Shown: positions 44,601 through 53,544, counted from the stretch's first letter. The stretch is 64,000 nucleotides of DNA from Rarobacter faecitabidus (GCF_006716265.1 NZ_VFOS01000001.1:248001-312000), one strand, 5' to 3'. Numbers and translations are program-made. The notes: generated by a model not told the origin, from the sequence alone.

Positions 44601-47568
44601 CACCAGTGTGTACAACCCGGAGGACTGGGACTCGGGCACCGAGACCGGGCACCACACCTACACCGAGACGAACGGCTGGAACTTCGCCTTCCATACACCG
44701 CACGACGTCGACGGGCTGGCTGCGCTGTACGGCGGGCAGGCGGGCCTGATCGCCAAGCTCGACACGTTCTTCGCAACCCCGGAGACGGCGAATACGCGGC
44801 GCATTCACGAGACGTACGAGGCTCGCGACGTGCGGATGGGCCAGTGGGGCGCCTCGAATCAGATCTCGTTCCACATCCCGTGGGTCTACGCTGGCGCGGG
44901 CAAGCCGAGCCGGACGCAGGCGCTCACGCGTGAGGCAGTTCAGCGCCTCTATGTCGGCTCGGACATCGGCCAGGGATACCTGGGCGATGAGGACAATGGC
45001 GCGATGAGCGCGTGGTACGTGTTCTCGGCGCTCGGGTTCTACCCGCTAGCCATCGGTTCTGGCGAATACGCGGTGGGCTCGCCCGTCCACGGCAAGGCCG
45101 TAGTCAAGCCGCTGGGACGTGACGGAAAGGTCACCATCAACGCGTCGAACAACTCGGTGAAGAACGTCTACGTGCAGACGGCCAAGCTGGATGGCGCGCC
45201 GTTGCAGAAGGCCTCGCTGGGCGTCGCGGATGCGTTCGACGGTTCCGACCACACGCTCGACTTCACGATGGGCGAGCAGCCTTCGGGCTGGGGCGAGAGT
45301 GTCCTGCCCGCTGAGCAGCCGACGCCGTCGATCGACTTCCTCGACGCCAAGTATGCGAGCATCTCCGCAGTCGGTACCGCGGCCGCGCCGCTCGCCGACA
45401 ACACCTCGAGTGCGGTGGCGCAGTTCTCCTCGCCCGGCGGCAGCGTCACGGGGTCGTCCAAGGTCGGGCCGGTCACGGTGGACGAGTACACCCTCACGAA
45501 TGGTGCCGGTTCCGCCAGCGGGGATCCGCGCGATTGGCGACTCGAAGGCTCCGATGACGGAACAACCTGGACGATCCTGGACCAGCGCAGTGGGGAGGCG
45601 TTCCCCTGGCGCACGCAGACGAGGCCGTTCACGGTCGCATCGCCGGGTTCCTACAGCCGCTACCGGCTGGTGGTCACAGGTACCGGCGGCGGCGATCTCG
45701 CGCTGTCGGAGGTCGAGTTCCTGGTCGTCAAGCGCGGGTCGTCGGCGGGTCAGCTCGCCGTCCACGCGTCCGACGCGCTCGACGTGCGTGCGGGGACGGT
45801 GTTCACCGGGACGCTCGCGACCGTGACGACGAACGGCCAGGCGCCCACGGTGACGGTTGACGATGGCAACGGTCCCGTCCCGGGCACGGTGACGGCGAAT
45901 CCGTTCGGCGGCTACGTGGTGAGCGCCAATCTGGTGTTCAGCACTCCCGGCCTGCACGTCGTGACGGTCGACGCATCGCAGGGCGGCCAGCACAAGAGCG
46001 CGAAGGTGCCGGTCAACGTCTACGTCGACAATCGCACGGCCACACAGCTGGCATCCGCGGCGAACGTCGCGTGCTTCTCGGAGCTCGGGATCGGCGGAAG
46101 TTGCGACGGTGAGGGCTACGCGTACGACCGCGCCAAGATTCGCGCCGCCGGGATCGATTTCGGCGTGGAGCAGACGATCCAGCTCGCTGGTCGCACCTTC
46201 CGGTACACGCTCCCGGACGTTCTCGCCGGGAACAGCGACACCCTTACCGGTCGCGGGCAGGTCTTCGCGGTGTCCCCGAACCCGGGTAGTGAGCGGATCT
46301 CGTTCCTGGGAATGGCCAACCAGGGACAGCGGACCGTCCGAGTCTGGCTCGGCTACAGCGACAGCACCGAGCAGGCGGTGGACGTCACCTTCGGTGACTG
46401 GGTGGACAAGGCCGGTAACCCTATCACCGGCAACACCCAGGTGTTCAACGCGCCTGGCCGCCTCAAGGACGCGGGCCAGGAGCTGCCCGCCAAGAACCTT
46501 GCCGTGTTCGCCACGGACCCGGTGACCCTGCAACCCGGGAAGACGCTCAACCGGATTCGCCTCGAAGACCAGGGAACCGACATTCCGGCCGGGAAGGCGC
46601 ACATCGTGGCGCTGGCCTTCGACGGCTCCGCTGTCCCGCCACTCGCGGCGGCCTCAAGCGGACAAGTGCCGAGCGCCACGGCGGGCAAGCCGCTCGCGGC
46701 CGAACTTGCCACGGCATCGGGCGGCCGGGGCGACTACCGGGCGTACGCGAACTGGGGCGACGGCACCGCGCTGGAAGAGGTCACCGTGCAGGATGGCATC
46801 GTCTCCGGTTCCCACACCTTCGCGGCGGCGGGAACGTACCAGGTGCATATCACAGTGACCGACGGTGAACTCTCCAAGGTCGTGGGCGCAACGATCACCG
46901 TGGCGGCCGCGCCCGTGGACCCGGACGGACCCGGTGGCGGCGACCCCAAGCCGGTCGATCCGGTCGTAGCCAAGGTGGGTGCTCCGGTGCTGTCGAAGCC
47001 CAGCCAGGCGTACGATTCCGTGGCCAAGCGCCGAGTGACGATCTCGGCTACGGTGTCCGGTGTCACCTCCGGCGTCGTCGCGTTCCGCGCGGGCGGCAGG
47101 TTGCTCGGCACGGCCACGGTCGTCAAGCAGGGCTCGATCTATCGGGCAGCCCTCCCGGTCCCGGCACGGCTGCCCGTCGGCACCTACCGGGGGCTCGCGG
47201 CCACTTTGACCGCAGGCGGCAAATCGGCGCAGGCGCAGTCGGCCGGCGTATCGCTCCGGGTGGTCAAGGCGACCACCAAGTCGGTCACGGTGTCCGGCAA
47301 GAAGTTCCGTGCCGGGACGAAGCCGAAATTGACCGTTCGCGTGGCAACGCTGACCAACGGCCGTGCGGCAACCGGCAAGGTGCGCATTCGCGTCGGTAAG
47401 AAGGTCGTGAAGACCGTCAAGCTGACGGCCAAGCGCAAGGGCAAGATCGTGGTCAAGTTGCCGAAGCGGTACTCGTCCTCGATCAAGGTCAAGGCCAAAT
47501 TCGTGCCTACCTCGGCAAAGACGGTCAACGCGAAGTGGTCCAAGCAGGTGTTGCTCAAACTGCGATAG
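41698..47568 (+). CDS. secreted GH92-type alpha-mannosidase, multidomain
   Basis: 1956 residues with a long signal peptide (arginine-rich start, ending near S-A-Q-A). After an F5/8C module (about 80-222) comes a GH92-type core: N-terminal beta-sandwich (about 235-640) and helical catalytic domain (650-1170). The core has N-G-W-N-F-A-F-H-T-P-H-D-V-D-G-L near 991 and G-D-E-D-N-G-A-M-S-A-W-Y-V-F-S-A-L-G-F-Y near 1097, the signature of calcium-dependent inverting alpha-mannosidases. A second F5/8C (about 1200-1345), a beta domain, an NPCBM-associated-like domain (1446-1648), a PKD-like domain (1651-1740), an Ig-like domain and a Lys/Arg-rich tail follow. The likely substrate is a mannose-rich glycan such as yeast mannan or N-glycan. 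Confidence 0.9.
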   Translation: MRLSSIGKPRRSRSGRRITAAFAIAALCGGSLGASMPSAQAANAETNPFYTSFDEVAAPAGLVNSTSYSAAGATTENFSGTNYSRGNLAPSSVSASAENAPNESAAKLIDGDPLTKWFANTKTPKVDLVFAGPQRVTRYVLTTANDAPDRNPKNWTLRGSNDGNTWTTLDTRTGQLWGNGGAPSLHTRHSFAVPADKQGDYSRYRIDVSDNNGAAGTQLAGVELIGTGSSTPNVTPWQTAVDDGPWSSRVAKAKVGFSGTKALRYWGFHTADGAARTTNVLYQDLDLQIGSNTELTYKIFPNLDELELAWPATYVAVDLEYTEAGSSTPKRMSLAGLTDSYGFPATARGQGESKRLLARQWNSVRVGLGALAGATVHKVLLSYDNPSGSAASTPTGWVDDIRIGSGRVIDTSADGLTAYVDTRRGSDSTGDYTRGATFPATAVPNGFNFYTPLTEGSSNVDLYKYQGSNTSANKPRLQGLAISHEPSRWINDRNQMQFMPSVTTDGTPNAGLGNRQLTFSHDNEIARPDYYSVTFDNGIKAEIAPADHAAILRFTFPASANNRGTIFLDKVSHDAGFTLRSDNTGFDGWMQGGAEGTTRMFVHARFNRSTVAQGTAAGDRSGAQYVSFDTSDPGNRVVEMRIATSLMSVTQAWHNYELEVVDKSFSQVRATAQAAWNQRLGVVDLQQATDEQKISMYSSLYRLNLYPNAQHENTGSAATPVWKYASPVNATTGAATATDTNAKINNGRMYVNNGFWDTYRTAWPLYNLLYPDVAKDLIDGFVEQYRAGGWIARWSTPGYKDSMTGTSSDASFADAYIAGAIPASLAEEAYAAGLKNATAASSSNIQANGNYVADQVGRKALNESIFLGYSPASLDQSVSWGLEGIINDYALGKMAAKLAQDTNVAADRRARYADDARYLLGRAESYVNLFDSRVGDPGDASTPLGFFQGRKANGDWLLAPGAYDLSNRTSVYNPEDWDSGTETGHHTYTETNGWNFAFHTPHDVDGLAALYGGQAGLIAKLDTFFATPETANTRRIHETYEARDVRMGQWGASNQISFHIPWVYAGAGKPSRTQALTREAVQRLYVGSDIGQGYLGDEDNGAMSAWYVFSALGFYPLAIGSGEYAVGSPVHGKAVVKPLGRDGKVTINASNNSVKNVYVQTAKLDGAPLQKASLGVADAFDGSDHTLDFTMGEQPSGWGESVLPAEQPTPSIDFLDAKYASISAVGTAAAPLADNTSSAVAQFSSPGGSVTGSSKVGPVTVDEYTLTNGAGSASGDPRDWRLEGSDDGTTWTILDQRSGEAFPWRTQTRPFTVASPGSYSRYRLVVTGTGGGDLALSEVEFLVVKRGSSAGQLAVHASDALDVRAGTVFTGTLATVTTNGQAPTVTVDDGNGPVPGTVTANPFGGYVVSANLVFSTPGLHVVTVDASQGGQHKSAKVPVNVYVDNRTATQLASAANVACFSELGIGGSCDGEGYAYDRAKIRAAGIDFGVEQTIQLAGRTFRYTLPDVLAGNSDTLTGRGQVFAVSPNPGSERISFLGMANQGQRTVRVWLGYSDSTEQAVDVTFGDWVDKAGNPITGNTQVFNAPGRLKDAGQELPAKNLAVFATDPVTLQPGKTLNRIRLEDQGTDIPAGKAHIVALAFDGSAVPPLAAASSGQVPSATAGKPLAAELATASGGRGDYRAYANWGDGTALEEVTVQDGIVSGSHTFAAAGTYQVHITVTDGELSKVVGATITVAAAPVDPDGPGGGDPKPVDPVVAKVGAPVLSKPSQAYDSVAKRRVTISATVSGVTSGVVAFRAGGRLLGTATVVKQGSIYRAALPVPARLPVGTYRGLAATLTAGGKSAQAQSAGVSLRVVKATTKSVTVSGKKFRAGTKPKLTVRVATLTNGRAATGKVRIRVGKKVVKTVKLTAKRKGKIVVKLPKRYSSSIKVKAKFVPTSAKTVNAKWSKQVLLKLR

Positions 47569-47621
47569 GACACCGCAGCGGTGGAAACCTGACCGAAATC
47601 GGGTCGCCGTATCCTGGATTG

Positions 47622-48677
47622 ATGGATGCCAGTTCTGCCCGCCGGTTCAACTCCGACAACTACGCGGGGGCGCATCCCGAGGTGCTGGAGGCGTTGATCG
47701 AGGCGAACTCCGGCCATCGGCCAGGATACGGCGACGATCCATGGACCGAGCGCCTGTGCGAGGTCGTGCGCGGCCACTTCGGGGAGCAGGCTCAGGCCTA
47801 TCCGGTGCTCACGGGCACCGGCGCCAACGTGGTGTCGCTGGCGGCTATGCTGCCCCGCTGGGGCAGCGTGATCACGCCCGCGTCCTCCCACCTCAACGTG
47901 GACGAGAACGCCGCTCCCGAGCGCATGGCCGGGATCAAGCTGCTCACAGTCGACGCGCCGGACGGGAAGCTTACGCCTGCTCACCTCGATGAGTTCACCG
48001 CGAACATCGGCGACCCGCACCGGTCGCAGCCGCTCGCGATATCCATCGCGCAGCCGACAGAACTCGGCACCGTCTACCAGTTGGACGAACTGCGCGCGCT
48101 CGTCGAGCGCACGCATGCGCTCGGCATGGCCGTGCACATCGACGGGGCACGGCTGTCCAATGCGGCAGCCGCGCTGGGTGCGACGCTGGCCGAGATCACC
48201 ACCGAGGTCGGTGCCGACGTCGTGACGCTCGGCGGCACCAAGAACGGGATCATCGCCGGGGAGGTGATCGTGGTCCTGAGCCCCGGCGCCGGGGAGGGGA
48301 TCGATTTCGTGCGCAAGTTTAGCGCGCAGCTCGCCTCCAAGATGCGCTTCGTCTCGGCCCAGCTCGTCGCTCTCTACGGATCCGACCTGTGGCTGCGCAG
48401 CGCCGCGGCCGCGAATACTGCCGCCGCGCGCCTGCGTGCAGGGCTGGACGCCGCCATCGCGCGCGGTGAACTGCCCGGCTGGCGGCTCACTCAGGCGACC
48501 GACACCAATGCCGTCTTCGCGATCATTCCCGAACGAGTGCGCGAGGAACTGCGCGCCCGGTTCGGCTTCTACGACTGGAACCTGGCCATCGGCGAGGTCC
48601 GCCTCATGTGCTCGTTCGACACGACCGACGGTGATGTGGACGAGTTCCTCGCCGCCGCCGTGGCGGTCATGGCCTGA
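47622..48677 (+). CDS. low-specificity L-threonine aldolase
   Basis: The 351-residue PLP enzyme has F-N-S-D-N-Y-A-G-A-H-P, G-T-G-A-N-V-V, H-L-N-V-D-E-N, H-I-D-G-A-R-L and the PLP lysine K207 in T-L-G-G-T-K-N-G, all typical of threonine aldolases of the beta-eliminating lyase family. It splits L-threonine or allo-threonine to glycine and acetaldehyde in the cytosol. ATG 47622 gives the family-length protein; the frame is open upstream without similarity. It is convergent with the phosphoketolase gene, 36 bp apart. Confidence 0.92.
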   Translation: MDASSARRFNSDNYAGAHPEVLEALIEANSGHRPGYGDDPWTERLCEVVRGHFGEQAQAYPVLTGTGANVVSLAAMLPRWGSVITPASSHLNVDENAAPERMAGIKLLTVDAPDGKLTPAHLDEFTANIGDPHRSQPLAISIAQPTELGTVYQLDELRALVERTHALGMAVHIDGARLSNAAAALGATLAEITTEVGADVVTLGGTKNGIIAGEVIVVLSPGAGEGIDFVRKFSAQLASKMRFVSAQLVALYGSDLWLRSAAAANTAAARLRAGLDAAIARGELPGWRLTQATDTNAVFAIIPERVREELRARFGFYDWNLAIGEVRLMCSFDTTDGDVDEFLAAAVAVMA

Positions 48678-48713
48678 CGGGCCTCGCTGGGCAGTGGAGG
48701 AGGCCTTTGGCGG

Positions 48714-51155
48714 TTACTCGTTGTCCCCGCCGGTGGCGGCGGTTGCCGTGCGGTCCACCGGCGGAGTGTCGGCTCCGTCCCCGTTCGCGCCCGGCCACAC
48801 CCAGTCGCGCACCTCGGGGATGTCCTCGCCGAATTCGCGGGTGTACTCCCTCGCGGCCAGGCGGGCATCGAGCATCTCCTGGCGCAGCCCCGCGTAGCGC
48901 GAACCGAGGCCGGGCACGCGGTCGATCACGTCGATGGCCAGGCGGTAGCGGTCCAGATCGTTGAGCATCACCATGTCGAAGGGAGTGGTGGTCGTGCCCT
49001 CCTCCTTGTACCCGCGTACATGGATGTTGTCATGACCCGTGCGCCGATACGTCAGCCGGTGGATGAGCCACGGGTAGCCGTGATACGCGAAGATGATGGG
49101 TTTCGTCGGGGTGAAGATCGTGTCGAAGTCGCGATCCGGCAGCCCGTGCGGATGCTCCTTCGGATCTTGGAGCCGCATCAGGTCGACGACGTTGACCACC
49201 CGCATTTTCAGTGACGGTATGCGCTGGCGCAGCAGGTCGGCGGCCGCGAGCACCTCCAGCGTCGGCACGTCACCGGCGGCCGCGAGCACCACGTCGGGAT
49301 CCTCGCCCTCGACCTCGGTTCCGGCCCACTGCCATATCCCCAGCCCGCGAGTGCAGTGGGCGATGGCCTCGTCCATCGTCAGCCAATTTGGCGACGGCTG
49401 CTTGCCCGCCACGACGACGTTGACGTACTGCCGCGACCGCAGGCAGTGGTCGTAGGTGCTGAGGAGGGTGTTCGCGTCGGCGGGCAGGTAGACCCGGACC
49501 ACCTCGGCCTTCTTGTTCACGACGTGGTCGATGAATCCGGGGTCCTGGTGGCTGAACCCGTTGTGGTCTTGGCGCCACACGTGGCTCGAGAGCAGATAGT
49601 TCAGCGAGGCGATGGGACGCCGCCAGGGAATGTGGTTGGTGACTTTCAGCCATTTGGCATGCTGATTGAACATTGCGTCGACGATGTGGATGAACGCCTC
49701 GTAGCAGTTGAACAGGCCGTGGCGACCGGTCAGCAGGTAACCCTCGAGCCATCCCTGGCACTGATGCTCGGACAGCATCTCGACCACCCGCCCCACCCGG
49801 GCCAGATGCTCGTCGACCTCGGGGGAGAGGTACTGCGCCTCCCACACCTTGTCGGTCGCCTCGTAGACGGCCTGCAACCGGTTGGATGCCGTCTCGTCGG
49901 GCCCGAAGATCCGGAAGTTGTCCGGGTTGAGGCGTACCACCTCCGCGAGCCAGCGGCCGAGCACCCGGGTCGCCTCGTGGATCGACGCCCCTGGGCTGGG
50001 GACCTCCACCGCGAAGTCCCGGAAATCCGGCAGCCGCAGATCCTTCAGCAGCAGGCCGCCATTGGCGTGCGGATTGGCGCTCATCCGCAATTCGCCCTCG
50101 GGCGCTAGTGCCGCGACGTCCGCGTCAAGTCGGCCGTTTTCATCGAATAGCTCGTTCGGCTTATACGATTCCAGCCAGCCGCGCAGCACGTCGAGGTGCG
50201 CCGGGGTGTCCCGCGCGCTCGCAAGTGGCACCTGGTGGGATCGCCACGAGCCTTCGGTGAGCTTGCCGTCGATCTCTTTGGGGCAGGTCCAGCCCTTCGG
50301 GGTCTTGAAGACGATCATTGGCCAGGTGGGACGAGAATCGTCGCCCAACGCCGCGGCCTTCTTGATGGCGGCGATCTCGTCCAGGACCGTGTCCAGGAGG
50401 GCCGCGAACCGGCGATGGATCGAGAGGTGATCCTCGTCGTCGAAGCCCGCGACGAACAGGTGGGGGCGATGGCCGTAGCCGACCAGGAGATCGTGCAGTT
50501 CTTCATCGGGGATGCGGGCCAGCACGGTCGGGTTCGCGATCTTGTAGCCGTTGAGGTGCAGGATGGGCAGCACCGCCCCGTCGAGTTTCGGGTTCAGGAA
50601 CTTGTTCGAGTGCCAACTCGTCGCCAGCGGGCCGGTCTCCGCCTCGCCGTCGCCGATGACGGCCGCGACCAGCAGGCCGGGATTGTCGAAGGCGGCGCCG
50701 TAGGCGTGCGAGAGGGAATAGCCGAGTTCGCCACCCTCGTGGATGGAACCGGGTGTCTCGGGCGCGACGTGACTGGGGATGCCGCCGGGGAAGGAGAACT
50801 GGCGCATGAGCCGGCGCAGACCCTCGGTGTCGCCGGTGATATCGGGATAGGTCTCGGTGTACGTGCCTTCGAGGTACGAGTTCGCCACCATTCCCGGCCC
50901 ACCGTGTCCCGGTCCGGCGATATAGATGGTGGACTGCTTACGCTCCGCGATGGCCCGATTGAGGTGGGCATAAATGAAGTTCAGCCCGGGCGTCGTGCCC
51001 CAGTGACCGAGCAGTCGCGGCTTCACGTCATCCCTGCTTAACGGCTCTCGCAGGAGCGGATTGGCCAGCAGGTAGATCTGGCCCACCGACAGGTAGTTCG
51101 CGGCGCGCCACCACTTGTCGATCCGGTTCAGTGTCTCGTCGTTGACCTCGGTCAT
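48714..51155 (-). CDS. xfp: xylulose-5-phosphate/fructose-6-phosphate phosphoketolase
   Basis: The 813-residue ThDP enzyme covers the full family length. It starts [15 protein letters not shown] and carries [14 protein letters not shown], the ThDP motif G-D-G-E-A-E-T-G-P, and the C-terminal R-L-T-Y-R-R. It splits xylulose 5-phosphate (and often fructose 6-phosphate) with phosphate to acetyl phosphate and a shorter sugar phosphate, giving a route from sugars to acetate that saves carbon. GGAGGAAGG lies before ATG 51153-51155. Neighbours suggest sugar catabolism. Another gene on the same strand ends 167 bp upstream, separated by a terminator-like hairpin. Confidence 0.96.
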   Translation of the reverse strand: MTEVNDETLNRIDKWWRAANYLSVGQIYLLANPLLREPLSRDDVKPRLLGHWGTTPGLNFIYAHLNRAIAERKQSTIYIAGPGHGGPGMVANSYLEGTYTETYPDITGDTEGLRRLMRQFSFPGGIPSHVAPETPGSIHEGGELGYSLSHAYGAAFDNPGLLVAAVIGDGEAETGPLATSWHSNKFLNPKLDGAVLPILHLNGYKIANPTVLARIPDEELHDLLVGYGHRPHLFVAGFDDEDHLSIHRRFAALLDTVLDEIAAIKKAAALGDDSRPTWPMIVFKTPKGWTCPKEIDGKLTEGSWRSHQVPLASARDTPAHLDVLRGWLESYKPNELFDENGRLDADVAALAPEGELRMSANPHANGGLLLKDLRLPDFRDFAVEVPSPGASIHEATRVLGRWLAEVVRLNPDNFRIFGPDETASNRLQAVYEATDKVWEAQYLSPEVDEHLARVGRVVEMLSEHQCQGWLEGYLLTGRHGLFNCYEAFIHIVDAMFNQHAKWLKVTNHIPWRRPIASLNYLLSSHVWRQDHNGFSHQDPGFIDHVVNKKAEVVRVYLPADANTLLSTYDHCLRSRQYVNVVVAGKQPSPNWLTMDEAIAHCTRGLGIWQWAGTEVEGEDPDVVLAAAGDVPTLEVLAAADLLRQRIPSLKMRVVNVVDLMRLQDPKEHPHGLPDRDFDTIFTPTKPIIFAYHGYPWLIHRLTYRRTGHDNIHVRGYKEEGTTTTPFDMVMLNDLDRYRLAIDVIDRVPGLGSRYAGLRQEMLDARLAAREYTREFGEDIPEVRDWVWPGANGDGADTPPVDRTATAATGGDNE

Positions 51156-51221
51156 CGCCTTCCTCCGTCTCCACCGCGCCTGCACCGCTCACCGCCGGTG
51201 CCAAAGTCGCGCTCCAGTTGC

Positions 51222-51257
51222 GGGTCCGGCGCATCGCCGATTCGACGCGCCGGACCC
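51222..51257 (-). terminator. 11-bp stem-loop between the secreted protein gene and xfp
   Basis: GGGTCCGGCGC (51222-51232) is exactly complementary to GCGCCGGACCC (51247-51257) with a 14-nt loop. It lies 66 bp past the stop of the upstream minus-strand gene and before xfp, so it probably ends that transcript. Confidence 0.65.
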
Positions 51258-51322
51258 TCGTGATTCCATACAACCGCACTTCGCGCGGGAGTGCACTGCC
51301 TGTTTCAGCGCATCACGGGTGA

Positions 51323-52372
51323 TCAGAGACGAGCGCGCCGGGTCTGGGAAGACGCCTTGCTGCCGGCGCTGCGATAGGTGAATTTCACCGTGACGCCGCC
51401 CGCCCTCTTGACGGCTGCGCGCTTCTTCTTAGGGATCTTCATGGACAGCGACTTGGTCTTGCCCGGCTTGACGGTCAATTTCTTGACGGTGAGCGTGGGC
51501 CCGCCGCGCAGGGGCGTGACCCGGATCGTGACCGTGCACGCCCGGGCTGCCGGGCAGGGGACCTTGGCGCTGACCTTCTTCGCGCCCTTACCGATGGTGG
51601 CCTTGGCGGGCTTCTTGGCGGGCTTCTTGGGTGGTTCGATCTTCTTGATCAGTTTCAGGGTGAGCTTGCCGTCTATCTTGAAGCTGCATGTGCTGCCGGG
51701 CAGTGTGTATTCACCCGGGCAGCTGGCGTCCGGCGCCAGCGAGGTGGCTGCATCGTCCTTGATCGTGTACGCGATGGAGGGGTCTCCTACGACACCGGTG
51801 GCAGCGGTCAGATCGGCGCCCATGGGTCCGAAGGCGTACGTCGTCGTGCCGAGATCGCCGGCTTCGGTGCTGACGCACGAGGTGGGGAACTGCAACTGGG
51901 AATAGGCGTGCAGTTGCGTGCTCATCAGGAGGGCCGCGAGCCAGGGGCGGCCGATCACCTTTGTGGCCGTCCCCGTGCAGGTCGTCGTGTTCGCGCCGTC
52001 ATTGGTACGCGAAACGACCTTGGCGTTCGCGCTGGTGACGTGAACGGAGGTGGCGACGGACGCGAGGACCGGGTCCAACCGTTGGCCCTCGGTCACTTGG
52101 ACGAGTGGCAGCGTCCCGGTCAGGCTGGCCTTGATGTGGCGGGTCTCGTCGTTATCGCCGGGAAAGTCGATGAGCACGTCATTGGTGGCGTTGAACGTGA
52201 ACGTGCCGCTGTACAGATAGCGGGTCGCGGTCGTGTGCGGGGCGCTGGGGGCTGCGGCGGAGGCGCGTGGCGCGACGATCTGCGTGGTGGCTTGCGCGGC
52301 GAGGAACATGATGAGGATGGCGCAGAGCAGGCCAGCGGTCGCGGACCGTCTGCCGGATGTGAGTTTGTTCAT
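51323..52372 (-). CDS. secreted protein of unknown function with basic C-terminal Ig-like domain
   Basis: From ATG 52370-52372 the protein has 349 residues, with a signal peptide ending near R-A-S-A. A mature beta-rich part follows (about 45-230) with four to six cysteines (C-T-G, T-S-C-V, A-S-C-P, S-T-C-S) that could form disulfides. Then come a Lys/Pro-rich linker (K-K-I-E-P-P-K-K-P-A-K-K-P-A-K) and an Ig-like basic domain ending K-K-K-R-A-A-V-K-R-A-G-G. The basic end resembles those of the four large secreted proteins nearby. GTG 52381 is an alternative start. I do not recognise the N-terminal part. It could be a cell-wall-associated structural or binding protein. Confidence 0.72.
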   Translation of the reverse strand: MNKLTSGRRSATAGLLCAILIMFLAAQATTQIVAPRASAAAPSAPHTTATRYLYSGTFTFNATNDVLIDFPGDNDETRHIKASLTGTLPLVQVTEGQRLDPVLASVATSVHVTSANAKVVSRTNDGANTTTCTGTATKVIGRPWLAALLMSTQLHAYSQLQFPTSCVSTEAGDLGTTTYAFGPMGADLTAATGVVGDPSIAYTIKDDAATSLAPDASCPGEYTLPGSTCSFKIDGKLTLKLIKKIEPPKKPAKKPAKATIGKGAKKVSAKVPCPAARACTVTIRVTPLRGGPTLTVKKLTVKPGKTKSLSMKIPKKKRAAVKRAGGVTVKFTYRSAGSKASSQTRRARL

Positions 52373-52794
52373 GACGTACACGTTGGCGCCGGTCGCTGGC
52401 GAGTCACTTGAGCGCCGCTGCAGCGCTACTGTACGGATCGGCGCGGCGGCTCGCGCCCAGTTCGTGTGCGCGATTGCGATTCGTTTGCTGACGAAAGGCC
52501 GAGCGCAGCCGAACCAGGGAGGCGCACACGGTGGTGCGTCTTCCGAAGGGCGCGATCGATCGGCTATAGTAGTGAGGTTGCCTCGGCGAGGGACGAGCGA
52601 TGGGCGCGAATACGGAGACCACTAGTCACCGCGCACCTGATCCGCCAGCACCGCCACTGCGTTTTGTGTGCAGGTGCCGTCCGTGATCGACAGGGCGTGC
52701 GCACGCTTGCGTCCGTCACCCGCCCCACGCCTAGGCGATTCGCCGGCGCTCCCCACTGGCGCTCGGCCCAGTACGTTCCAATGGAGTTCAACTC
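52373..52794. other. gene-free stretch upstream of rplY
   Basis: About 420 bp lie between the divergent starts of the secreted protein gene and rplY. No coding region is convincing. TATAGT at 52565-52570 could be a -10 box for rplY, which would give a leader of about 215 nt; no good -35 box is seen and I do not recognise a known riboregulator in it. Confidence 0.4.
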
Positions 52795-53379
52795 ATGTCG
52801 TCAATTCAGCTCTCCGCGTCCAAGCGCACCGAATTTGGTAAGGGCGCAGCGCGTCGCCTGCGCCGCGCGTCCCAGACGCCGGCCGTCCTGTACGGGCACG
52901 GCGCCGACCCGATCCACATCGCCCTGCCTGCCCACGAGACTCTGCTGGCTCTCAAGCACGCGAACGCGCTGTACGAGATCGACATCGAGGGCGACAAGCA
53001 GCTCGTCATCGCCAAGGAGGTCCAGCGTGACCCGATCCGCGACACCGTCGAGCACGTCGACTTCCTGATCGTCAAGCGCGGCGAGAAGGTCGAGGTCGTT
53101 GCCGAACTCAACATCGTTGGCGATGCCGCTCCGGGCACCCTCGTGCTGCTTGACCACCAGAACATCGCCATCGCGGCCGACGCGACCGCCCTGCCTGAGT
53201 CGATCGACATCGACGTGACCGGCCTGACCGCCGGCACCCAGGTCACCGCGGGTGCGATCACCCTGCCCGCCGGTTCGGAACTCGTCACCGACCCGACCAC
53301 CGTCCTGCTGACCGTCTCGGAGCCGCAGTCGGCCGCCGCCGAGGACGAGGCAGAGGCGACCGAAACCACCGAGGCCTGA
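52795..53379 (+). CDS. rplY: ribosomal protein bL25 / general stress protein Ctc
   Basis: The 194-residue protein has the L25 N-terminal domain (G-K-G-A-A-R-R-L-R-R, P-A-V-L-Y-G-H-G, D-P-I-R-D-T-V-E-H-V-D-F) that binds 5S rRNA. The longer beta-rich TL5/Ctc domain follows, with an acidic end (E-D-E-A-E-A-T-E-T-T-E-A). GGAG lies eight bases before ATG 52795. In relatives it follows prs within one or two genes, here it resumes the conserved order after the 25-kb island. A hairpin with U-tract follows. Confidence 0.95.
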   Translation: MSSIQLSASKRTEFGKGAARRLRRASQTPAVLYGHGADPIHIALPAHETLLALKHANALYEIDIEGDKQLVIAKEVQRDPIRDTVEHVDFLIVKRGEKVEVVAELNIVGDAAPGTLVLLDHQNIAIAADATALPESIDIDVTGLTAGTQVTAGAITLPAGSELVTDPTTVLLTVSEPQSAAAEDEAEATETTEA

Positions 53380-53395
53380 TCCTCGCACTTCGCAG

Positions 53396-53442
53396 CCGCC
53401 CTTCCCCAACGTCTACGCTGACGGGGGAGGGCGGTTGTTTTT
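53396..53442 (+). terminator. intrinsic terminator after rplY
   Basis: CCGCCCTTCCCC (53396-53407) pairs with GGGGGAGGGCGG (53423-53434), with one T-G pair, and is followed by TTGTTTTT. This is the only classical stem plus U-tract that I see in the window. Confidence 0.85.
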
Positions 53443-53544
53443 CTCGCTGGGCATCTTCGACCCGAGCGGTCGCGGGCCGGTGCGATGGCCCATCTACGAC
53501 ACGGGCACGACACACTGGCAAAGTAGGAGCGGATTAAGGGACTC

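Noticed and set aside
45046-46602. 518-residue open frame antisense to the GH92 gene (and a 563-residue one at 41968-43659)
   Set aside because: No motifs, shadow of GC-rich codon use; the plus-strand domains are clear.
29622-47568. LPxTG sortase signals on the large secreted proteins
   Set aside because: Their C-termini end in basic beta-repeat sequence with no LPxTG motif or hydrophobic tail.
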